Source: Vibrio sp. 99-8-1 (GTDB taxonomy: Bacteria; Pseudomonadota; Gammaproteobacteria; Enterobacterales; Vibrionaceae). Taken from it: DNA of 64,000 nucleotides. The stretch spans positions 1 to 64,000 of the forward strand of contig NZ_VTXE01000005.1 of assembly GCF_013114595.1 (NCBI RefSeq), read 5' to 3'. The notes below the pieces were generated by a model, which did not search any database, was not told the DNA's origin, and saw only the letters and a list, made by a program, of their open reading frames with translations. Numbering within the stretch: the first letter of the stretch is position 1; each line of letters starts with the position of its first letter. Below are positions 35,701 through 47,700 of this stretch, one piece after another. Both the position numbers and the translations under genes were made by a program.

Positions 35701-38700
35701 ATATCTTCACGCTGGTCGATCAGCACTTTCTCTACTTCAATTTCATGATATTTAGAAGCCGAGACAATCACAGCACCTGCCGCTTGTTCACCATCAACTT
35801 GCTTGAGATCCATCACTTGACCAGAAATACGCTGGATTTGGTAGAAGTTGCCTTCGGTCTCAATATAATCATTGAGTTGATAGGTTGAATTATCCCACCC
35901 ATTAACATCATTACTCACAATCGTGGTTAATGTTGGGCTATTACTAATTGCTGCAATATCTAAATCTACTGAAGATTCGGAGGTTAGATCTGTAGACGTT
36001 AAAATTAACCTAGTTCCATCACTGGATATCGACGCGATTTCATAGAATGTTCCTTCGTTATTGCTATTAGCACTATCTCCCGCAATACGAATTTGCATAC
36101 CTGCGACAAAACCATCTTCTCGCCAACTTCCTGACTGACGAACGATTTGATCCCCTGCCACCGAGTCAACGACATCAACAGTAATATTGGTTACTCGTTG
36201 AGAAAATAGGAAGTAAACATCGTTGCGTTCTGCCGCAGCCAATTGGACTCGCTGCTGCTCAGAGTAATTATTATCTAATACTATTTCGACACTACCATTA
36301 GCAGAGCCAACATCGGTTTTCGCTTGAATGTGAACGCCTTTACCTGCGGTAATATTCGCACCTTCAATGGTCGCTTGGGTATTGGTAACCGGTTTTAGCA
36401 GGCTGCCACTGACTAGGTTAAGCAGATCATTTTCACTCCATTTAACTATATGTCCGGTTAATTTAGCGATTTCTGACTCTGACAGTTCTGCGCTGTAATC
36501 AGCGTCATACGCCCCTGTACCAGCATACCGATCATGCAACTGCTGAAACTCTGCATCTCGTTTGTTGTTCAGTGTTTCAATACCATCAGCAACAAATGCC
36601 TCAAGTTCTGCGCCACTTTTTCCGTCGGCAATACCTTGTTGAGTAAATTGCTCAGTAAAATAGCTTTTTTCACTATCGCTGATCACCGCTTTTTGGCCAG
36701 CACTGTATTCGCCACCAAACTGACTGTTTATTATCTGCCAATATTGGTGGTACTGGCTCTGTTTGGCATTTTTTGCTGCATCTAAAATCTGTTGGCGTTT
36801 AATTTCAGCAGCATCGCTACCATCAATAAGTCCGAGGTTTTTCCATAGTCCGGTACTCAACTCGCTATAACTGCGTTCATCTCTAACCACATTGGTGTTC
36901 GCGTCAATAAGTGAACCATGTGCAACATTGATGTGGACACTACCGGCACTTGATTGAATAGAGTTAACACGTAAGTCACCATCCGTTTCACTGACAAATA
37001 TATTACTATTCGCTTTGATAGAGAGAGCGTCTTTATTGAGCGAGCCTCCATCTATATTTAGTGCAAGTGTATCGCGGCCAACATGGGCTTCGGTGTTGAG
37101 GTCAATAACCCCACCACGTACTACGCTACCGCTCGTTGCCGCCTCAATACCACCTATTGCAGAAAGGAATATCTTTCCTCCGCTATCTAGACTATCGCGC
37201 TCATAATCGGAAGCAGAAGTGATATTACCAGCCATCAAAGGACCATCATTTTCAACAATATTAATGCGTCCGCCATAGGTTCTTGCGGACAAACTTGCTG
37301 ATGAATCATTGGTTAAGTTGGTGCGTAGTGCGGTTCTCGCAGCATTAATACTTTTATCGATATTGATAGCTGGTGCATAGCCAATTTCATCGGCTGTCAG
37401 GTCTATAATTTTGCCACCAACACTGGCGGTTTCACTGCTGTAAATGCCAGAGCCTGCGGCTTCAATAATGGTTGTGCCGTGCTCATTACTAATATTGCCT
37501 TGAACAATCACATCGCCACCACGATTAGACTTCACTGTTACAGAGCCTTGCTCTGCTCCAGTGAAATTAATGGCGATGCCATAATCAGCTTTAATGGAAT
37601 GGGTGGCAACATTGCGGTACTTTCTCTCTCGAGTGAACTCGGTATAGTAGGTTTTTTTGCCCCACCAAGTACTTTTTTTCCATTTGTCGGTAACAAAAGT
37701 TTGATCCGATAGTTTTACTTTCTCGTAAAAGTACAGATAAGGGGCATCATTATCATTTTTAGGATCGATTAACTCAAAGTAAGCGCCTTTTCCTGTCAAT
37801 TGCGCTGGGCTTAGTGTTTTTTCATCCTCTGGATCAAAATCGATATCATCAGGATCCGCAGACAAAGCGTCTATACCCGCCCAAGACGATTTAGACTCCA
37901 CCGTTCTATTACGCGTATATTCTTCTTCTGCCATTGACCACTTATAGCGCCAGCCCTGTTTAGGTGTGTAAGTTAAATCAACATCATCTCCGGATGCAGA
38001 GGAAACAATCTCTTCACCGTACCTCTGAATGGTGTTTAGACCATCTTTGCTTTTGGTATAAATTGTCTCGAGTATCTCACCGTCTCGACTCTTAGACTTA
38101 TCTTTGATAATTAACGTGCCTTCACCACGTTGAGACGCGTCTAGACCCATAATCTTAACGTCTAGCTGAGTATTATTTATCACCTCAATACCGGCATACC
38201 CACCAAGCAACTCAATTTGTGAGTTTTTGTTGGTATTCATGATATTGCCTTCTAAGCGAATATAGCCACCGGAGACACGCATATCTCCTACGACAATCTG
38301 ATCATTTCCCACATCGTAATAAACAGAAAAGTCTTTGTTTTCGATATTTAAACGCACCAAACCAGAGGCGCCAGACCGTTTTATATTATTAACTTGAGTT
38401 TCAATACTGTCATCAATGGTTAATTTAAAGCTTTCAGTGCCACTCTGAATTTTTCCGTTAATATTGATAAATTCTGCGGTAATAGAAATACTATCCGCGT
38501 AGATGCTGGCTGTATCAGCATTACGTTTAATCATATCATCAATCGCTTCTGGGCTAGCTCTGTCCAAGCCATAGTTACCAATAACGCTGTTCCATTTATT
38601 GTACTCTTCGCCAGAAGTCGAGAAAGTTGACCCCGGAGGTAAGCCAATGGTTGCCGAACCTCCGGTATAAATTTCGTTCTCTTTGGTGTCAATCTTGCCG

Positions 38701-41700
38701 TTGATGGTGATATCACCCGTTCCTTTAGGTCCATCAACGCCTTTTAAGCTACGTAGTGTCAAAGAGCCTGTTCGGTTCTCAATATTGCCTGCAACTGTAA
38801 TCGATGGAACCACCAAGCTCTGCTGAAACGAGGTCTCATTGTCATCAGGGTCATTAACCTGCAATTGATCAGCAAATCTCTCCGCCAGCGCTTTTTTGGC
38901 AAGATCAATATCCACATCATTGGTGATAACGATTGATGGATCGGTTGTACCACCATCTTGTAGTACCTCACCATTTAAGTAACTGCCACCATTCTCTTGG
39001 GGTATGGTGATATTGTTAACCACTAACGCTGCAATGGTATGATTGGTGATCTTAATTGATGCGTCGCCAGGAACAACTATCTCACTTGATACTTTCTGTT
39101 CAAAGTCGTCTGCCCGAACATCTACCCGGCCCGCTTCTGCATGAATATCATTAAGCACAATAACCGGAGTGCGCACTTCATTACGAATAAACACATTTGG
39201 TTTAACCTCTTCCAGCAAGCCTCTCTCTTTTAGTTGCTGTTGAAGTCGTTTAACCTCTTTTTCATAGAAGACCACCAGTTTTTTACTCTCACCTCCTGCA
39301 ACTGAACCTCTAAACAAAATTAACTGACGCTCAGCGTCTTCCAATGCATGCAACAAACTAGAATTAAGAGCGGCAACCGTACTGCTATAAGTGATACCTT
39401 TGAGTATTTCGTTATCTTGAAGACCAAAACCATCCAATACGGTATTTTCATTTCGTACTACATGAGCATCATCAACCAAGCCATTATCATCTAACTGATT
39501 AAACTCTATCGATAAATGTCGCTGTATACCGGTTTCCAATTTACCTGCATTGATAACCTTGCCTTCAGCACTACTGTGCAAGTCACCACCAAGATCTGCG
39601 GTTCCTCCTAATTTAGAAGCCCAATTGACGGTTTTTGTTTGCGATGCCATATCAGCAAAACCAAATCGCTCTGCATGCAGATTCATCCGTTTAGCGGTTT
39701 GTAAATGTGCCCCCGTACCCACAGTTATGGTATTACTCTGAACCAGTCTTGCGTCCGATTTAACAATGTCAACGGGAATAACACTGGCGGCAAAACTGTC
39801 TACGCTGGCATGTACTTTATACTGATCGCGATTAAATAAAGTATCGGTTCCCGCGGAAATATTTAGATCACCATAGGCTGCGATTTTTGCTTTTTCATCG
39901 ACGACTACCGTATTGGTCGGGGTAATATCGGCTATTGCACTGGTTTTAGTTACCGATACCGCACCAGCTGAATCGGATTCAACACTGGCAACAAACTCGC
40001 CTTTTCCTCGTGCGGAAATTTGCACATCTCCAGATGAGAATATCCTTGCTCCTTCAGCAATTTCAACGGTTGCATTTAACGCTGAGTCTTTAATTTTTAC
40101 TTTAGCAAAGGTTCCAGCTGCCGCTCCCACCGCATTCATCACCACTTCGTCTTTCACGACAACATCATTGAGTGCATTGAGTGCAATACCATTATTATCA
40201 TCACCACTAATGGCATAGATATCGTTATATTTGCCAACGCGTACTTTGGTATCTAAATTCAGTTCAGTGCGACTGTCTGCCCCAGCAGCAGAATATATTC
40301 CCGCTGCTACCGCATAAATGCGTCCATCATCATCTTTTCGAACACGATTGATCGCATCAACCGTAATATTCTCTGCTTTAATGGCGACATTCTTTCCGCT
40401 ATCTGATGCCGCCTTAGTGCTATCGTCCCCTAAGTTGACATGAACGTTAGCGGAAATTTCGTTGTCAGCGATAGCTCCAGAGCCAGATAAAACCCCACCT
40501 GATGCAGCTTTTACATCTGCATCAAAAGCTGTCACGTGCTCAGCTTTTATCGACAATTGACCTGATTTGGCTGCACTGTTTTTCTCTGCACCATCGGCCT
40601 CTACATCATTGTTAACGTGGCGTTCAAGTGTAATGCGACTGCCTTTTGTAATATCAACTTGGGTGTTACTGCTACTCGTCACACTGGCAGAAACGCCTGC
40701 ACCTGCAACGAGTCCTCCACTGCCTGCTATAGCGACAAGATCATGATCTTCATTGCTATAAGCACTAATTGAAAGGTTGTTGCCTGAGTAATCAGAGTTT
40801 TCGAAGGTAACCAAGGTATCTAGCTTCGTCTCTACTTCAGATAAAACAATGCCTGCTGCGATAAACCCAACGGAGAGACCATAACCATGTACGCTCTGAG
40901 ACATATCTGATAGTGCTTTGATGTTACCTTTATTACCTACTTTCAATGTGCTGTTAATAACGTCAGCCCGGCTGTACCCTTTAATATCACTATTAACAAT
41001 GACACCCGCTCCGGAGAAGCCTATTCCACCAGCAATCGACACTGCATAGCCTTTTGCTTCTAGGTTCGCTTTTGCATCTGAAACTAGATCAAACTTATTA
41101 TTGCTCGTTATCTTAGCGCTATCTATATAACTTCTCACCCGCATATCCGCTAGGTTTGAGACCTTAGATATTCCGATAGAGACAGCCGCGCCTTTAGGTG
41201 CAAAACTAGCCGCCACTGACGCGGCTATGGCTGTTACTTTTATGTTAGATGTATTACTAGACCCAACCGATACATTATTTGCCTTAAGTTCATTACTGTT
41301 CTTGATATAACTTGTTGTTAGAGAGTAAATCTCATTAGAGACTCCAATACCTGACGCAGACAGAGCTAAACCACCGCCACCGGATCCAGTGACTGCCATA
41401 CTCGCAACGGTTACATCTGCATCCACAGTGAGATTAGATGTAGCAACGACATCAACATCCCCTTTGACGTTAATATTACTGTTCTCTATGTAGCTGTATA
41501 CCTGAAGACGGTCGTCATCATTACCGATATAGTTGTTTGCCTTACCAACCCCTATTGATACACCAATCCCGGCTTTAGCCCCAACAGCAACAGACGCTGA
41601 TGCCGCTATAACACTGGCGTCAATATCTGAGATATTGCTAGCACTAACAGTAATATCTCGACTGTTTAACAACACAAGGTCAGGTAAGTCATTACCTTCA

Positions 41701-44700
41701 CTATCTTTTCCTTGAGGCTTTATGGTAGTACTGGATATGTCGCTATTAGTTATATAGGCTTTCGTATCACCCGTAATTATGTTCTCAGCTAGCGCACCTG
41801 CCCCGCTTAAAGCAACGCTTAACTTAGAACTCACCGCTACAGCAAGAGATGCGGCGGCAGAAACAGCATTAATGTTGTTGTCCGCGACAGAACTGACGGT
41901 GATATCACCACTGTCCATTTTGAGCTTAGAGCTAGCACTATCGCCTGCTATATAAGCTATTGTGTCATTGTGAATACTGTTTTTCGCGATTGATGCGGCA
42001 ATGTTCAGAGAGGCACTTACATCTTTACCCACAGCCGCAACGAGAACTGCTGTGGCCACCGTCGCATCGATACTCGCTTTACTCGTACTTGCTACTGAGA
42101 GCTCTCTGCTGGTTATCTCTCCCCCTTCAACATAACTCTGTACATTGGTATAAACTGAGTTGTCGCTCTTAGCTCCCACACCCGACAAACCAACCGCAGC
42201 TTTACCTGCTACTACAGCGACACTCGCCGCAACGACCGTTGCATCAATGGAGGTGGTACTTTTCGCAGAAATATTTAAACTACCAGAGGTGTTGAAATGA
42301 CTATCTTTAGCATAAGCTCTCACTAACGAAGGCTTATCACTATCGCCAATATTATTCTCAGCTAAACTCACCCCTAACGCTAAGGATGCAGCCACTCCGT
42401 TTTGAGTTTTTGCTAACCCAGCGCTTCCTGCCAAGACAACTGAAGAAATCGCGCTGCTGTCTTCTGCTTCAATGGTAATTCCAATGTGCTCTGTTAACGC
42501 TTCTTCACTGCTCAACTGTTCTTTAATGGTAGAACCAACCACTGATGCTTCAGTATCACTGAATATATTATTTATTGCTTCAGCACCCGCACCAGACAAT
42601 GAAATTTTGAAGGTTTGATCATTTGCTTCCGCAAGCTGGGCACTAACTGAAGCGGCCGTGACATAGCTCTGTATCTCTGCATCATTTTTAGCGGTAATAT
42701 TAATTTTTGACCCCGCTTGATCTGCTGACGCTAAACGGATAACACTATCTCTGTTCACCTTTGCCCGAGTCGTACTACGAACGGTATTCAAACTAAGGGC
42801 AGCCCCAACAGACAAGCCAAGAGATGACCCCTTAGTAAGGCTTGCTCCTAATGCTACAGCTAGAATACCGCTGCTGTTATCAGCTTCGACCCTAACCTTA
42901 CCTTGAGCTAACGTTATGTCACTATGACTAATATGAGCATTAATATCGCTGGTAATGCTGTTTTCTGCTGTGGTTAAATCAACCGCCACATTGCCCGCAT
43001 ACGCTACCCCTAACGCACCCGCGTACACTTTAGATTGATCCAGTGCGACAATGTCCACACCATACCCTTGACCGTTCTGCTCACGAACGACTAAAGCATT
43101 CACGTCACTAACATGAGCATTAATGGTGCTGGTTACCTTATTCAGGGAGATATTGCCGGCAATTGCAGCACTTGCTTTAGAACCATTGGAAGTGTTCGTG
43201 GTTTTAGCATAGGCAGCCGCAGTTGAGACAGCGATAACTTGGCTATCATTCGTGGCGTTTACAGTAACCGCGTTTAGATTGGCACTGTTTATATTCTCCA
43301 TGCTGGCGATTACAGTAATATCCACCGTATTTAGTAACCCGACACCAGCAGCCGCTAATGAAAAGTTCTGTGAGGATGCTTTGGAGTAAGCGAGAGGGAA
43401 AGCGATAACATTGCTCTGCTCTTTAGCGTTCAAACTTAAATCATCACTGGTAAAACTGGCGACATTCCGTAGCGATGAAGAGACATTACTGGTTAGTTTA
43501 TTGGCAATATAAGTACCAGATATTCCAATACCTAAACGACTTTCACTCTGACCTGACGAGGTTTGTGTCGGTGCGACACTACGACCAATTTTCGCGCCGC
43601 TCATAGCAGTAGCAATAATGCTTCCATCACTGACGGCCTCTATATGGCTATCACCATGTACTGTGATATTGCCGACATTGGAACCGTCACTACCCACTAC
43701 GGCGTCAGTTGTTTTACTTACATCATTAATAACATGAGCCGTGCCCAACCCAAGGGTATTTGCTTTGCTTTTACCTAAGCCTAGTGCAAACACATCAACC
43801 GTATTACTGGCCTCTACTCGTAACTGTTGAGCAGAATCTGACGATAACAAAGGATCCGAACCAATATTGGCAGTAACACCTGATTCTATCTGAGCACGAG
43901 ATGTACTATCAATGGTGTTACGCATGCTTAAACCCGCAACGCCCAGTAAACCTCGTCCTGAACCGTGGGAATTTCCGTAGTTAACAACCAGTGCTTTACT
44001 CTCTGCATTAACCGTTAATGTATCGGCATCCACTTTAGCGCCACTTTCAATGACTGATTGACTAACAGTAACGACTTTATTAGAAAAACGACTCGCCCCT
44101 ACTCCGTTCTCACTGCTTGATGATCCCAACATCGAATCAAATAATTTAGTTTTTGTTGATGAGGTATTGCCAATGGTATCGACCGATTGATTAAGTGAGA
44201 ACGATGTTAAATGAACACTACGACTACTGCTGTTAGGAACTGCTTCTAACAGTTTACTGGCACTGCTCGCCACTTGCGTTGTTGCCGCCCCATCTTCGTC
44301 AACAAAGCTATTACTTAGCTGTGAGCGCTGATTTATTTTCACATTTCCTTTTACTCGCGAGTCAGAAATTTGTTTACTCTCGAGCTGAGCAAAATTTAGA
44401 GCCAACGACACTTTAGCTCCAGCGGCAACGGCTTTAACACTGTTATCCGCAAGATAGAAGTCGTTATTACCGTTAAGTAAATGATTAGGAAGATAGGTAA
44501 CTTTATCACCTAACAATAGCCATCGGCTGGCATCACTAAAGTCTTCTGTTGCTAAAACAACGTTACTATCATCACCAATAAATTTATATATCGCATCAAG
44601 CTTAGAAATGGCCGGTTTTTTATCATCTGTACTCTGCTGCCAGACATACCCTTTGCCATCAACAAACTGCAACAAATCTCCCTTTTTCACGGCATAGTTC

Positions 44701-47700
44701 GAGCCAATATCGTCTTTGTTTACCACGCTCGGTTTATTATTAAGCAGAGCGATATCATCGCTATTTTTTCCTGCAATGCCGGTTTGATTTTTTGCTACTG
44801 ATTGAACAGACAAGCTCTTCAGCACATCTAGCTGGGTGTTTCCTTGAATGTGTGCCTCTGCACTATTGCTCAACTCACCTATAGATACAGAGACTGCGCC
44901 GCCAAATGGCACTTGCTTAAATGAACTGCCCGTTCCTGCCGAACCAGCAACTTGCTGATATTGAGAAGGAGTACTCGCCGATGATGACGTGGATGTAATT
45001 AATCGAGCATTTACTGTGGCCGATTGAGAGAGATCACCAGCAACTTGGATATCACTACTCTGGCCGACTTGACCAATGTAAGAGTTTACAGTGTTGCTTT
45101 CGTTTGCATAAACAAATGCCAGACCGGCAGTCAATTTAGTAGGAGCAAGACGATTACCAGGCATCAACTTAGAAGCCATGCTTTTCGGTGCCTTTTTCGC
45201 CGCTTTCTCTTTTAGACCATCTTTAATTTTATCAATTTTGCTTGGAACACGGTCAATTTCAGCTTTGGCTTTTGTTCCCCAATGACCATTCACTTTGCCT
45301 TGAATATGTTCAGCATTAACTTTTGCGTCTCCGGCCACCAATACCGTCCCCGCAAGGGTCGCTACTGTTTCGTTGTTGGTGAGTTTAACCGCGGCACTGG
45401 CTGCTTGTTTGCCTTCATTTCCGCCATCGCTAATGGCAGCCACGTAACTAAAATCAAAGTTACGACTTTGCACGGTCAGATCACCGCCCGCCACGATATT
45501 GGCTGAGCTGGATACCGTCGCTGAACTTTTTGAGTCGATAACACCAATAGCAACACTTTCAGAAAACCCGGTGGCTATTATTGGTTTAGCTACCACATTG
45601 AGATAATTGTCGGTTCTAGTTGTGATAGAGACATCGCCACTAGCAATGATGTTGCCGTTCATATTGACTGTTGCAGAAGCATCTAGTTTTCCCAGAGCGA
45701 CGCTAACCCCTGCCGAGAGAGGCTTAGCATCAACTTTGGCAATAGTCGACGCATCAATAGTCACTTGACTGCCTTTGATCTCGGCACTTTCTGCCACTGA
45801 TATGGAGGCAGAAACGTCAGAGTGGGAATACCCTGCAAACAGGCTCAAACTATCTAATGCATTTTTAATCTCATCACTTTCAACATCATCAGCAAATTTG
45901 GCAGGAGGTTTGCTCAAACTGCTCTGGTTATGGCTCAAATTGGAGTAAGGATTGGATACCGCTTTTGCCAGCAAGGTAATATTTTTGCCGTTAATAGCGA
46001 CATCGCTATTAATAGTAATACTCGCTGTTAGCTTATCTATGTTATAGAAACCTCCACCCACCAGACTGTTCTCTGAGTGAGTGGCCAAAAGAGAGATATC
46101 ACCACTGTTTTGTTCTGTATTGCCAACCGCCAACAAGGAAACACCGTCAGAAATGGTAATATTTTGTGCAATTAAACGAATGTTACCCGCACCACCAGCC
46201 TCGTTTCCTGTGTCGATGTTACTTTTTATAACGATATCACTGCCGTTTGTCGCTTTTAGTTCAACGGAGATACCTTTAAATGTCACATCGGTATTCAGGT
46301 TAATGCCATTGGCATTCTCTTTAACTAGAGTGAAATCCGCACTTTCATTGATAGTCACCCATGAGAAATCAGACTTGCTTAGTTCAGAGTCCCCCCCATA
46401 AGCCACCACTCTATTCTCAGCATCATTATTAAGTAATGCTGACACTTTCTGCTTATCTATATCGGTTCTATTGCTAATATCTACACGAAACTCAACCGCG
46501 CCACTTCCGCCTTTTAATGTGGCGTTGCTATCACCAGCATCTAACACTTGCTGCATCGAGCTGGCGCTACCATCAAGTAGAATGGCATTGTCATTTGCTT
46601 TTAACAGTGCACTAAATTTCTGAGCTTCAGAACCAATTAGCTGAGTGGTAACAAGAACCCCATCGCTGTCTTTCCAGCTTACGCTATCGTCAGTGATGAT
46701 CAGCGAAGTATGACTATCATTTGTCGCGGCTACGATCGTGTCATTGCCGCTATTGCCGGTAACTGTTTGGTCACCCGCAGCAAGGTTAAATCGATCATTA
46801 CCGCTGGAACCATAGTAAGAGTCTTTGCCGCCATTCCCCGTAAATGACACTCTCTGGGCCGATGCTAACAAGCTAAGGCCAATTCCGTTTAGTGTTGAAG
46901 AAGAGACCACCTCTGACAAGCCAAGAATCGTTAATAGCTGTTCGGAGCCCGCCTCAGCCTCAATCGCAGACAATCCAGTTAAGGTTAATCCGCCTTTGTT
47001 CTGATCAAAGGTCGCGGTTAACTTACCATCCGTACGCGAGTCTGACTCATTGATAAGCTGTATAAGATCCGCTAGCGTTGCCACTTCACTAACGTCAATA
47101 TTTATTTTGCTTTGCTCGCTATCATCAAGCTGAATATGAAGCGTTTTAGTCGCGACTTGTTGCCAACCTTTCACATCAACGAGTTTTGTTTCACGGGTCA
47201 CGCCATGAAATGCGCTCGCATCGAGATGATCATCCCCATCACCACCAATGAGAGAGGCCAATTCAACACCATCAATGGTAGACTCTGCCTCTGTTATGGA
47301 AAGTGTATCGCCAGTCAATACGACTTCTTGCGTGCCATCTCCCTCGGTAGAGAGGTCCACAACCAGCTTATCGGTGCCGGTTCCTGCATCAATTTTATCT
47401 TGACGGGCACTGTTTATAACAATGGTGTCGTTCCCCTCTCCTGAAGAGATGACATTGCCTGCTTGTGCGCCTGTAATGCTGTCATTACCGGCATGGGTAT
47501 GGATAATACCGTGACCAGAGAACGCCGAAATATCAATGACATCGTTGTAGGCGCTACCAGAGAGAGAGAGGGTATCCTTGCTATCAAATTGGTGTAGGTT
47601 GACTTGGTGCGTTACGGAACTTTCTTCGGATAATGGCTGCAACTTTGTTAGCGTCAGTTGATACCCCGGTGACGAAAGCGCTTTTACCTCTGCTTTACCG

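Noticed and set aside
40100-46000. CRISPR or tandem DNA repeat array
   Set aside because: The periodicity is at protein level and diverged; there are no identical 25-40 bp repeats with unique spacers.
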